A stretch of DNA of 7,700 nucleotides from Thiohalobacter sp. (GCA_027010005.1 JALVCM010000432.1:1-7700); one strand, 5' to 3'. Numbered from the stretch's first letter, positions 1 to 6,109 are shown. The notes: a model not told the origin generated them from the letters alone. Program-made: numbers and translations.

Positions 1-428
1 CGTGCCAGCAGCACCCCTCTTTTGTGATCATCCCATATAGCAAAGGCGAACATCCCACGTAGATCGTGCACCATGTCCCGGCCTTTTTCCGCATACAGGT
101 GTAACAACACCTCTGTATCGCTGTGCGATCGGAACCGGTAGCCTTTTTTCTCGAGTTCTTGTCGTAATGCCCGGTAATTATAGATCTCACCATTAAATAC
201 GACGCGTAAGCAACCGTCGGCGGTCGCCATGGGTTGATGGCCATCGGCACCAGGATCGATGATGGACAGACGTCGATGAGCCAAAGCAATTCCACGGTCT
301 TCCTGCGACCAAACACCGGCATCGTCGGGACCACGACGCTGCATTGCATCTCTTATCTGCAACAACTCATTACAGTCTACCCGGGACGCCTCAGGGCCGT
401 ACCCAAAAATGAGTGCAATACCACACAT
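1..428 (-). CDS. asnB: Asparagine synthase (glutamine-hydrolysing) family protein, N-terminal part, cut by window edge
   Basis: Only the first 142 codons are present; the 3' end runs off the left edge. The protein starts MCGIALIF, so Cys2 becomes the N-terminal nucleophile of a class II (Ntn-type) glutamine amidotransferase domain. Other family landmarks are RRGPDD (31-36), RLSIID (53-58), NGEIYN (79-84), SDTE (103-106) and GMFAFAIWD near 125-133. This domain releases ammonia from glutamine; in the complete family a C-terminal ATP-binding synthetase domain (outside the window) uses it to amidate a carboxylate, classically aspartate. The ATG at 428 follows the methyltransferase stop codon with no gap and has no clear Shine-Dalgarno, so translational coupling is likely. 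Because it sits behind manC, wzz and a methyltransferase, the real substrate may be a sugar carboxylate rather than aspartate (inference). The family call is very safe; the symbol is a family label. Confidence 0.93.
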   Translation of the reverse strand, partial: MCGIALIFGYGPEASRVDCNELLQIRDAMQRRGPDDAGVWSQEDRGIALAHRRLSIIDPGADGHQPMATADGCLRVVFNGEIYNYRALRQELEKKGYRFRSHSDTEVLLHLYAEKGRDMVHDLRGMFAFAIWDDHKRGVLLA

Positions 429-1166
429 CTACTTGGTCACTACAGTCAGAAAGTTTTGTGTAAAAATAGCCTCTTTTGCGGTGTCACCGGACTCCGCCGC
501 CAGATACAGTCGAAGCCCCCTGCGGATGATCTTCCACACAAACCACCGAAGCGCGCTCTTCACGCCGTGGACAACCGGGGTATCTTCAAAGCATTCAACA
601 CAGGAAAAACCGGAGGATTTCAGCAGTTGAGTAATCGAGGTCTGGGTAAATGCCTGCTCGTGGGTAAAATCACCGTAAAGAATACGACCAACAAAGGGCG
701 ACTCACCGTTCGGGGTATGGATAATCCACACCCCCCCGGGAGGCAACACCCGATACACATGATCAACAAAAGGGAGAAGTTCTTCCTTGGTGAGGTGTTC
801 AATAACATCAAATGCTATAATCACATCGATGGACTCGTTCTCCAGCACACGTAATTCATCCAGCATATCGCCTTGAGTCACCCCGGCCACACCTAAGCGC
901 CTGGCATCGGCAACCTGCTCGATTGAAGCATCTACTCCGCTGACGTTACGGTATCCAGCCTCCCGTATAAAGTGCACAAATGCGCCATGACCACAACCCA
1001 GGTCAAGAATGCTCACGCCGCTATTTTTCGGGAAATGTTGGCGGATGATTTTACGTAAAGTGGGCGCGCGTACATTCAAGCCCTCACTATCTTCGGGTCC
1101 AAGAGATTTATTTCTGGAACTGCTGTAATAGCGATAGATTCTTTCCCTGTATGTATTTCGATCCAT
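429..1166 (-). CDS. Class I SAM-dependent methyltransferase in polysaccharide cluster
   Basis: The product is 245 residues from the ATG at 1166. A Rossmann-type methyltransferase core is visible: motif I LDLGCGHG (about 54-61), the acidic ribose-binding end of strand 2 in GVDAS (about 77-81), QGD (98-100), FDVIEH (119-124) and PPGGVWIIHTPNG (142-154). The N-terminal 45 residues are charged and tyrosine-rich. The C-terminus carries a basic, aromatic segment (RWFVWKIIRRGLRLYL) that could touch the membrane or a substrate. The reading frame is open to a GTG at 1181 (250 residues), but that start has no ribosome binding site; the ATG at 1166 has only a weak GAG just upstream, so the start is uncertain by five codons. 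It is separated from wzz by an AT-rich spacer and is fused head to tail, with zero gap, to the asparagine-synthase-like gene. A likely role is O-methylation of a sugar in the surface glycan, but the substrate cannot be read from sequence. Confidence 0.88.
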   Translation of the reverse strand: MDRNTYRERIYRYYSSSRNKSLGPEDSEGLNVRAPTLRKIIRQHFPKNSGVSILDLGCGHGAFVHFIREAGYRNVSGVDASIEQVADARRLGVAGVTQGDMLDELRVLENESIDVIIAFDVIEHLTKEELLPFVDHVYRVLPPGGVWIIHTPNGESPFVGRILYGDFTHEQAFTQTSITQLLKSSGFSCVECFEDTPVVHGVKSALRWFVWKIIRRGLRLYLAAESGDTAKEAIFTQNFLTVVTK

Positions 1167-1181
1167 TCGCTCAATACCCAC

Positions 1182-1276
1182 GCATAAACTAATTTGTTAA
1201 GCACTAAATTAAATATTAATTACTCAGGAATATAATGGCAGTAGTAATACCGATGGTTTGCAGTGGGATTCTTTCT
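1182..1276 (-). other. AT-rich spacer between wzz and the methyltransferase gene
   Basis: This 95-bp gap is the only sizeable break inside the polysaccharide gene run and is visibly richer in A and T than the genes beside it. Several TAATAT/TATATT-like hexamers occur, but none has a convincing -35 partner at 16-18 bp, so a secondary promoter is possible but not supported. No hairpin with a T-run is seen, so the upstream genes probably read through into the methyltransferase. Confidence 0.3.
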
Positions 1277-2422
1277 TCAACTCTGTCCAGTAGACAGCTT
1301 TGATGGCTTACGCGCTTTCGACCAGAATTCGGCGACGAACACCAGGAAAATCCCGATCATCAAACCAAATATGGCTGCCAGTATGAATACCAACTTTTCC
1401 CCCGGGTTCTCATAACTATAAGGAATCCTTGCTGTTGTATCGACCGTGACAGCTGACAGATTATCACCGCTTATAGATAAGCTTTCCAGGAAGGCTTTTT
1501 TCTCCTGCAGGTCTCGCAGCCCGGCAATGAACGGTTCGTCCGACTTACGTGATTCAAGTACCGCGATTTCGGCTTCAAGTGCTTTCGTTCCTCGCATATA
1601 GAGTGGCGACTGGGCTGTATTGACCTCAATAGCCGCCTTCTCTCTCGCTTCTATCACTGGAAAACTGCTCGTGCTTTTGATTCCGAGCCTGTTGGCCACA
1701 CGTAATGCTTCGCGCAAATTAGTTATTCTGTCTTGTCGCCTTTGCACGGCAAGCTTTAACTTACTTTCCAGCTGGTACCTAACCCACTTTATCTCACTCT
1801 GTACCGCAGCATTAATATTATTTATCAGCTGGCGGACGGTACGTGTATTGGCAAACTCAATAAACTGGTTGAGCCAATTTGCTGCAAAGACAGGATCCCA
1901 ATCTGTCAAGCTTATGACGACAAACGAAGCATCCTGCCTATTTATCTCTACTTTAAGGCTCCCGCTAAACTTCTTGTCGAAAATACGATCGATATTGGCT
2001 TCCTTATCCAAATGATCACCCAGATAGTGAGCTACAAGACCATTGGCGTCGAAATATTCTCTGCGCAATCCTTTTGACTTTAGATTCCTCAGGAATGATT
2101 GATACACGAGATCAGGTGTGTATCGCTCAATATTCAGGTTTTCCGTCTCCAGATAGTTAATCATCAGTCCCTGAATATCCTGTTGCTGTGGTGGCAACAC
2201 ATTTGCTTCAGCCCGATACAATGGCTCAGCCAGAGACACGTAGACATATGCAAGCACCATAGCCACAAGAACACTAAGTATGACAAGCATCTTGCGCGCA
2301 GCGATGGTACGCCACAGATCAATTAAACTGATTTCATCATTCTGGTCTGCGTAGGAAACCACACAAACAGGAACCGGGCAGTCACCGGTCAAGCGCCCCT
2401 GCAACTTTAATTCCGGATCCAT
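1277..2422 (-). CDS. wzz: Wzz-family polysaccharide chain-length determinant protein
   Basis: The product is 381 residues from the ATG at 2422; an in-frame TTG at 2428 would add two. It has the typical polysaccharide co-polymerase layout. A short cytoplasmic N-terminus ends in DEISLIDLWRTIAARK. A first membrane helix follows (about residues 45-65, MLVILSVLVAMVLAYVYV), then a long periplasmic domain with predicted coiled-coil character around QLESKLKLAVQRRQDRI. A second membrane helix (about 342-362, LVFILAAIFGLMIGIFLVF) is preceded by the proline- and glycine-containing stretch PYSYENPGEK, and a short basic tail ends the protein. Wzz proteins form inner-membrane oligomers that set the modal length of O-antigen made by the Wzy polymerase. 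The gene begins 9 nt after the manC stop, so the two are almost certainly co-transcribed. It lacks the cytoplasmic kinase domain of Wzc-type proteins. Whether the glycan is O-antigen or another Wzy-dependent polymer is not decided here. Confidence 0.9.
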   Translation of the reverse strand: MDPELKLQGRLTGDCPVPVCVVSYADQNDEISLIDLWRTIAARKMLVILSVLVAMVLAYVYVSLAEPLYRAEANVLPPQQQDIQGLMINYLETENLNIERYTPDLVYQSFLRNLKSKGLRREYFDANGLVAHYLGDHLDKEANIDRIFDKKFSGSLKVEINRQDASFVVISLTDWDPVFAANWLNQFIEFANTRTVRQLINNINAAVQSEIKWVRYQLESKLKLAVQRRQDRITNLREALRVANRLGIKSTSSFPVIEAREKAAIEVNTAQSPLYMRGTKALEAEIAVLESRKSDEPFIAGLRDLQEKKAFLESLSISGDNLSAVTVDTTARIPYSYENPGEKLVFILAAIFGLMIGIFLVFVAEFWSKARKPSKLSTGQS

Positions 2423-2431
2423 ACTCAAAAA

Positions 2432-3850
2432 TCACTCAACACGGTTATACACATCTTCAAACCGCACAATATCGTCCTCTCCCAGATAACTCCCCGATTG
2501 CACCTCGATAATCTCCAGCGGGATATTGCCAGGGTTCTCCAGCCGGTGCGTGGTACCCAATGGAATATAGGTTGATTCATTTTCCGACAGCATAAACTCG
2601 TCGTCGCCCCGCGTTACCTTTGCGGTTCCGGACACCACAATCCAGTGTTCTGCGCGGTGGTGGTGCATCTGTAATGAAAGCTGGGCGCCCGGTTTTACGG
2701 TCAGGCGCTTGACCTGGTAACGCGCACCATTGTCGATACCCTCGTAATCCCCCCATGGCCGGTATACACGACTGTGGAAACGGTATTCTTCACGGTCAGA
2801 GTCCTTGAGCTGGGAAACGATGGCTTTCACATCCTGGCTGTTCTTCTTGTCCGCGACGAGTACTGCATCCGCCGTTTCCACCACGATCATATTGTCCAGG
2901 CCGACGGCAGCGACGCAGCGCCGGTCAGCCATCAGCAGGGAATTCGTCGTATCATGGGTCAGCACATCACCACGCGAGACGTTACCATTCTCGTCCCGTT
3001 CGGAGACTTCCCAGATGGAAGACCAGGAGCCGACATCGGACCAGTGTGCCTGCATGGGTACCACGGCGGCGCGGTCGGTTTTTTCCATCACGGCATAGTC
3101 GATTGAGTCAGACGGTGATTCCAGAAAAGCATCTCTGTCAGCGCGCAGGAAATCGGCATCGCTTTTGCCATGCTCCATGGCGACACGGCAAGCCGCCAGA
3201 ATATCCGGCTGGTATTTACCAATCTCTTCCAGCCAGCGACCGGCACGCATGACAAAGATGCCGCTGTTCCAGTAATAGTCGCCGGAGTCCAGGTAGGTTT
3301 GCGCAGTCCCGGCATCCGGTTTTTCGACAAACCGGTCTACCTTGAAGCCACTACTGTTCTCGATTGAATTGCCGCGGTTGATATAGCCATAGCCGGTTTC
3401 AGGTTTGTCGGCCACGACACCGAAGGTCACAAGGTAACCCTGTTGTGCAAGTTCACCACCGCGCTGTACGGTATCCGTAAATGCGGCCTGGTCCGGGATA
3501 ACATGGTCTGCCGGCATGACTACCATCAAAGCCTCGGGGTCTTTCCCGGCCAGGTGCAGTGCTGCCAGTGTCAGGGCGGGAGCCGTGTTACGACCTTCCG
3601 GTTCGAGCATGATGGCTTCCGCTTCCTTGCCCAGTGCACGTACCTGCTCGGCGACCAGGAAACGATGTTCTTCATTGCACACAAACACCGGGGGCTGGAC
3701 GGCATCAATGGTATCGAGCCGGGTGCTGGTGTCCTGTAGCAGGGTGTGTTCACCGAACATCGGCAGCATCGGTTTGGGATAGAACTCGCGGGAAGCAGGC
3801 CACAGGCGACTGCCTGCCCCGCCGGACAGTATTACCGGGTAATAATGCAT
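2432..3850 (-). CDS. manC: Mannose-1-phosphate guanylyltransferase / mannose-6-phosphate isomerase
   Basis: This 472-residue protein has the usual length of bifunctional ManC/AlgA/CpsB enzymes. The N-terminal nucleotidyltransferase domain shows the signature GGAGSRLWPASR with YPKP (about 10-27), then EPEGRNTAPA (83-92), PADH (113-116), TGYGYI (152-157), FVEKP (174-178) and WNSGIF (194-199). The C-terminal cupin domain, about 360-470, carries VYRPWG, a metal-binding histidine cluster QMHHHRAEHW (about 393-402) and YIPLGTTHRLENPG. The enzyme turns mannose-1-phosphate plus GTP into GDP-mannose, and the cupin part may isomerise fructose-6-phosphate to mannose-6-phosphate. It works in the cytoplasm, feeding mannose, rhamnose, fucose or related residues into surface glycans. 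The ATG at 3850 has a weak GAG ribosome site, and a TATAAT box lies about 40 bp upstream. It is the first gene of the polysaccharide run (manC, wzz, methyltransferase, asnB-like). Confidence 0.96.
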   Translation of the reverse strand: MHYYPVILSGGAGSRLWPASREFYPKPMLPMFGEHTLLQDTSTRLDTIDAVQPPVFVCNEEHRFLVAEQVRALGKEAEAIMLEPEGRNTAPALTLAALHLAGKDPEALMVVMPADHVIPDQAAFTDTVQRGGELAQQGYLVTFGVVADKPETGYGYINRGNSIENSSGFKVDRFVEKPDAGTAQTYLDSGDYYWNSGIFVMRAGRWLEEIGKYQPDILAACRVAMEHGKSDADFLRADRDAFLESPSDSIDYAVMEKTDRAAVVPMQAHWSDVGSWSSIWEVSERDENGNVSRGDVLTHDTTNSLLMADRRCVAAVGLDNMIVVETADAVLVADKKNSQDVKAIVSQLKDSDREEYRFHSRVYRPWGDYEGIDNGARYQVKRLTVKPGAQLSLQMHHHRAEHWIVVSGTAKVTRGDDEFMLSENESTYIPLGTTHRLENPGNIPLEIIEVQSGSYLGEDDIVRFEDVYNRVE

Positions 3851-3888
3851 GATGTCGGGTATCTCAAAAAACGACGCAATGGTCTGAA

Positions 3889-3917
3889 ATTATAGGCTAA
3901 ACGATACCCAAAAGCAC
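3889..3917 (-). promoter_or_regulatory. Probable promoter of the manC-wzz polysaccharide operon
   Basis: Reading the minus strand, a perfect TATAAT lies at 3894-3889, about 40 bp before the manC ATG, giving a leader of roughly 30 nt. The matching -35 region is weak: GTGCTT or TGCTTT at 16-17 bp spacing. A better TTGACC lies 29 bp upstream of the -10, too far for a normal sigma-70 promoter. This may be an activator-dependent promoter. The -10 call is good; the -35 is uncertain. Confidence 0.55.
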
Positions 3918-3964
3918 CTGAGCGGTCAATCGGAAAGCGGCCAGGGCAGTTGTCTTGTCTTGTT

Positions 3965-3987
3965 AAAATATCGGCGCCAAGAGGCGC
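3965..3987 (-). terminator. Weak candidate terminator after the toxin gene
   Basis: On the minus strand, GCGCC-TCTT-GGCGC (3987-3974) forms a five-base-pair GC stem with a four-base loop, followed after a few bases by ATATTTTAA. The stem is short and the T-run is not adjacent, so termination would be partial at best. It lies between the toxin-antitoxin operon and the manC promoter, where a terminator would be expected. Confidence 0.25.
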
Positions 3988-4045
3988 TCACACAGCCCCC
4001 TTGCGTCCGGGCGTTCGTCTCAAGACGGTGGGGCAATGGCCAAAA

Positions 4046-4360
4046 TCAAATATCCAGTGCAAAACGTATTGCATCACGTACCTGCTCAAGTTTCTCAGGC
4101 GCCAGTGTGGCGACGAGTGTGCCGACCTTCCCCTTCGAGACAGTCTGTATATGATCACAGTTGACCGCGCAATCCTTCCGCAAGCCATCTTCCCTTGTCA
4201 GCAAAACCTCGCTGGGTATATCCCTGATGGTTGATGTGATGGGGGCAATGGTAACTTCACCCAAATACTCAAGCACAGAATCCCTTGTCAAAATCAGGAC
4301 CGGCCTTTTCTTGTCCGGTGACTGGAATTTATACCAGCGCACTTCACCACGTTTCATCAT
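4046..4360 (-). CDS. mazF: MazF/PemK-family endoribonuclease toxin
   Basis: The 104-residue protein shows the order of conserved segments of the MazF/PemK (PemK-like, SH3-barrel) family: RGEVRWYKF (4-12), KKRPVLILTRD (17-27), VTIAPITSTIRDIPSEVLL (36-54) and GLRKDCAVNCDHIQTVSKGKVG (about 59-80). In characterised members an arginine in the KxRPV segment and a threonine/serine in ITST are part of the active site; here these are R19 and T42-S43-T44. The family cleaves single-stranded RNA at short motifs and stops growth when free of its antitoxin. The ATG at 4360 overlaps the antitoxin stop codon in an ATGA arrangement, a sign of translational coupling; a second ATG directly follows. The gene looks intact and full length for the family. 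Cleavage specificity cannot be predicted. Confidence 0.92.
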   Translation of the reverse strand: MMKRGEVRWYKFQSPDKKRPVLILTRDSVLEYLGEVTIAPITSTIRDIPSEVLLTREDGLRKDCAVNCDHIQTVSKGKVGTLVATLAPEKLEQVRDAIRFALDI

Positions 4361-4587
4361 TCAGGCCATTCTTGCTCTGATTCCCATGCGTCAAACTCGT
4401 CGGTCTGAACCGGCTTTCGCTGATATCCCGTTTTGTGCTTCTCTTCCAGTTGCTTCATGCGGGCGTTCTCCACGGCATCCCGGAGGGCCTTTCTGGCAAA
4501 CGCAGACCGGGTGGTGTGCAGTTTTTTTACCACGGCATCCACGGCATCCACCAACTCATCATCAAGCGTCATTTGTACTGTTTTCAT
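4357..4587 (-). CDS. Ribbon-helix-helix (CopG-type) antitoxin
   Basis: This 76-residue protein begins with a short beta-strand segment, KTVQMTLDDELVDAVDAVV, followed by two helices (KLHTTRSAFARKALRDAVENARMKQLEEKHKTGY), the ribbon-helix-helix DNA-binding plan in which strand residues of a dimer enter the major groove. The tail, QTDEFDAWESEQEWPE, is acidic and tryptophan-rich, as expected of a segment that wraps onto a MazF-type toxin. The ATG at 4587 follows a ribosome site GGGAAG four bases upstream. The gene precedes and overlaps the toxin gene by 4 nt. A strong promoter and an inverted repeat over its -10 lie upstream, so autorepression by the antitoxin or the toxin-antitoxin complex is likely. 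No symbol is given because this antitoxin is not homologous to E. coli MazE. Confidence 0.88.
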   Translation of the reverse strand: MKTVQMTLDDELVDAVDAVVKKLHTTRSAFARKALRDAVENARMKQLEEKHKTGYQRKPVQTDEFDAWESEQEWPE

Positions 4588-4601
4588 GTATCTTCCCGGT
4601 C

Positions 4602-4633
4602 ATGTGGATATCTATAGCTATTATTATCCACAT
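4602..4633. promoter_or_regulatory. Imperfect 32-bp palindrome, candidate operator of the toxin-antitoxin operon
   Basis: ATGTGGATA at 4602-4610 is exactly the reverse complement of TATCCACAT at 4625-4633. The next three positions of each arm mismatch and the innermost four (ATAG/CTAT) pair again, so 13 of 16 positions are symmetric about 4617/4618. The site covers the -10 box (4620-4625) and the expected transcription start of the antitoxin gene. Ribbon-helix-helix antitoxins typically bind such palindromes to repress their own promoter. Binding itself is inferred. Confidence 0.65.
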
Positions 4634-4648
4634 ACTTCAGACTGTCAA
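4620..4648 (-). promoter_or_regulatory. Sigma-70-type promoter of the toxin-antitoxin operon
   Basis: On the minus strand a perfect TTGACA (4648-4643) is followed after exactly 17 bp by AATAAT (4625-4620). Transcription would start near 4613, giving a leader of about 25 nt with the GGGAAG ribosome site. This is the best-matching promoter in the window, and its -10 is inside the palindrome described at 4602-4633. Confidence 0.75.
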
Positions 4649-4837
4649 AAAAATACACGATCCTTCTTCCCCCGAAGCAACGGGATATGCCTCTGAAAGG
4701 CGCCTGTATCGCCTCCCTGCCCAGGCACAACACGATCCCTGTGTCGCCCACCCGACAGAGGCATAACCGGTTACTTCGTGGAAAACGGGCAGCCCCCATG
4801 CAACCCTGTCAGGACTCCGGGGGGATGCCCGGGGTAC

Positions 4838-5113
4838 TCAGGGCTGGCTGGCCTGCTCTCCAACCGTCAGGTAGGCACGGTTTCGTTCGACAGTGCCCTG
4901 GCCTATCCCCTTGACCTGGACCAGGTCATTTACCTGCCGGAACGGCCCGTTGGTCTGCCGGTAACGAATAATGGCCATGGCTTTTTCCGGGCCTACGCCC
5001 GTCAGCCCATCCACCAGGGCTTCCGAATCTGCGGTGTTGATATTGATCGTGGGATTGGCGAATGCCAGTACCGGCGCCAGCAACAGTGACGCCACCAGTG
5101 TTTTGAGACTCAT
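4838..5113 (-). CDS. comEA: ComEA-family helix-hairpin-helix DNA-binding protein, secreted
   Basis: From the ATG at 5113 the product is 91 residues. This start is chosen because a strong GGAGG lies seven bases upstream; the frame is open for 11 more codons but those lack a ribosome site. Residues 1-20 (MSLKTLVASLLLAPVLAFAN) look like a Sec signal peptide with cleavage near ALAFA-N. The mature part is a pair of helix-hairpin-helix motifs: ININTADSEALVDGLTGVGPEKAMAIIRYR (about 22-51) and a second hairpin around LVQVKGIGQGTVERN. The glycine-rich GVGPEKA and GIGQGT turns contact the DNA backbone in this family. ComEA proteins bind incoming DNA in the periplasm during natural transformation. Many proteobacteria carry such small stand-alone proteins without proven competence, so the function is inferred. 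It is flanked upstream by hairpins and an 81-bp repeat, and downstream by the toxin-antitoxin operon. Confidence 0.9.
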   Translation of the reverse strand: MSLKTLVASLLLAPVLAFANPTININTADSEALVDGLTGVGPEKAMAIIRYRQTNGPFRQVNDLVQVKGIGQGTVERNRAYLTVGEQASQP

Positions 5114-5140
5114 GTTATATCCTCCATGCAGTTTGTCAGC

Positions 5141-5188
5141 GGACACACCCTGTGTCCGGGCGCAGTATCAAGATACTGCGAAGCCCGG
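5141..5188 (-). promoter_or_regulatory. Two adjoining hairpins upstream of comEA
   Basis: Reading the minus strand, the first hairpin pairs CGCAGTATC with GATACTGCG (5180-5172 and 5169-5161) around a two-base loop. It is extended by CCGGG/CCCGG outer arms (5188-5184, 5160-5156) with a three-base bulge. The second pairs GGACACA with TGTGTCC (5157-5151, 5147-5141) around GGG. They share two bases, so both cannot be complete at once. Neither is followed by a T-run, so they are not ordinary terminators. A weak TTGTAC-16-TAGCAT promoter candidate (5216-5189) lies just upstream; if used, the hairpins would be in the comEA leader. They could equally be a protein-binding operator. Confidence 0.4.
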
Positions 5189-5281
5189 ATGCTACAAGAA
5201 AGCAGCAGCCGTACAAGCGGGAATTTCTGATTATGACGTAGGATATTTCTTACAAATGATCTTCAGGGTGGATTTGATGAT

Positions 5282-5362
5282 CGTCATTGCGAGCGCAGCG
5301 CGGCAATCTCTTTGGCCTGGTGCCAGACTGACGGAGATTGCCGCGCTACGCTCGCAATGACG
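5282..5362. repeat. 81-bp inverted repeat of a dispersed intergenic (MITE-like) family
   Basis: Two 29-base arms (5282-5310 and 5334-5362) are reverse complements with a single mismatch; the arms begin CGTCATTGCGAGCG and end GGCAATCTC. The 23-base centre contains a small secondary hairpin (TGGC/GCCA, 5313-5325). Sequences of this CGTCATTGCGAG...GCAATCTC type are familiar to me as dispersed intergenic repeats in many bacterial genomes. It lies 15 bp past the pyrF stop and before comEA, where its transcript would fold into a long stem that could protect or end the pyrF mRNA. No transposase is encoded, and I see no clear target-site duplication at its borders. Confidence 0.8.
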
Positions 5363-5377
5363 TGAACTCTGAATTAA

Positions 5378-6109
5378 TCAGGTTTCCTGGGCTATGCCCT
5401 GAATCTCGACATTGATCGCTTCAAGCGCGCTGACGGGGTCGGTTGCCTGTGTCACGGGCCGGCCGATAACCAGGTAACCTGCACCGTCACGAATGGCGTC
5501 AGCCGGTGTCATGACACGCGTCTGGTCGTCCTTTGATGCACCGGCAGGCCGAACCCCCGGGGTCACCAGCACAAAGTCATCACCCAGCTGGGCACGCAAC
5601 TGCCCGGCTTCCCGTGGCGAGCAGACGACACCATCCAGTCCCGATGCTTTGGCCAGCTGCGCCAACCGCTCCACCTGTGTCGCCGGTTCGACGTTCACAC
5701 CGATTTCAGCCAGGTCCTCAGCACTCATACTGGTCAACACGGTCACACCAATCAACAGGGGTTTGCGTTCCCCGGCATTATCCTTCAGTGCCGCTGCCGC
5801 AGCTTCCATCATCCGGCGCCCGCCTGAAGCATGCACATTCATCATCCAGACACCCAGCTGTGCAGCCGCCTCGCAGGCACGTGCTACGGTATTGGGGATG
5901 TCATGAAACTTGAGATCCAGGAACACGTCGTGCCCCATTCCCACCAGCTGGCGTACCAGTTCCGGTCCGGCACTGGTAAACAGTTCCTTGCCGACTTTCA
6001 GCCGGCAGCTGCCGGGTGGCAACTGCTGAACGAACTGCAGGGCCGTCTGTCCGTCCGGAAAATCCAGTGCCACAATGACGCGGGGGCCATCTATCAATTT
6101 CGAGCTCAT
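5378..6109 (-). CDS. pyrF: Orotidine 5'-phosphate decarboxylase
   Basis: The enzyme is 243 residues, normal for the bacterial type, and catalyses the last step of UMP synthesis: decarboxylation of orotidine 5'-phosphate. Key features are IVALDFPD near the N-terminus (12-19), the KVGKELF strand (38-44), the catalytic motif [12 protein letters not shown] with D65, K67 and D70, [16 protein letters not shown], and the phosphate-binding LVTPGVRP and [14 protein letters not shown] near the C-terminus. The frame is open upstream to 6166, but the ATG at 6109 overlaps the lapB stop in an ATGA arrangement and begins the conserved part, so it is preferred. The gene is the last of the lapA-lapB-pyrF run, an arrangement also found in E. 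coli. The product acts as a cytoplasmic dimer. Confidence 0.97.
   Translation of the reverse strand: MSSKLIDGPRVIVALDFPDGQTALQFVQQLPPGSCRLKVGKELFTSAGPELVRQLVGMGHDVFLDLKFHDIPNTVARACEAAAQLGVWMMNVHASGGRRMMEAAAAALKDNAGERKPLLIGVTVLTSMSAEDLAEIGVNVEPATQVERLAQLAKASGLDGVVCSPREAGQLRAQLGDDFVLVTPGVRPAGASKDDQTRVMTPADAIRDGAGYLVIGRPVTQATDPVSALEAINVEIQGIAQET

Noticed and set aside
234..854. Plus-strand open frame of 206 codons
   Set aside because: It lies opposite two well-supported minus-strand genes (asparagine-synthase-like and methyltransferase) and its translation resembles no family.
2774..3106. Plus-strand open frames within manC
   Set aside because: They are antisense to conserved manC motifs and show no domain signature or ribosome site.
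3990..4045. Region after the toxin gene examined for a tRNA or small RNA
   Set aside because: Only a short CGTCT/AGACG dyad is present; no cloverleaf or conserved tRNA arms could be built.
4584..4799. Minus-strand open frame of 71 codons upstream of the antitoxin
   Set aside because: It runs through the TTGACA/AATAAT promoter and the palindrome, lacks a ribosome site and has an unlikely composition.
4804..4837. GC-rich tract downstream of comEA considered as its terminator
   Set aside because: On the minus strand CCGGG and CCCGG can pair, but the stem is short and no T-run follows.
4778..5089. Plus-strand open frame of 103 codons opposite comEA
   Set aside because: The minus-strand comEA frame has a signal peptide, two helix-hairpin-helix motifs and a GGAGG site; this frame has none of these.
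5282..5362. Paired arms considered as the start of a CRISPR array
   Set aside because: There are only two arms, in inverted rather than direct orientation, and no further repeat units or cas genes.
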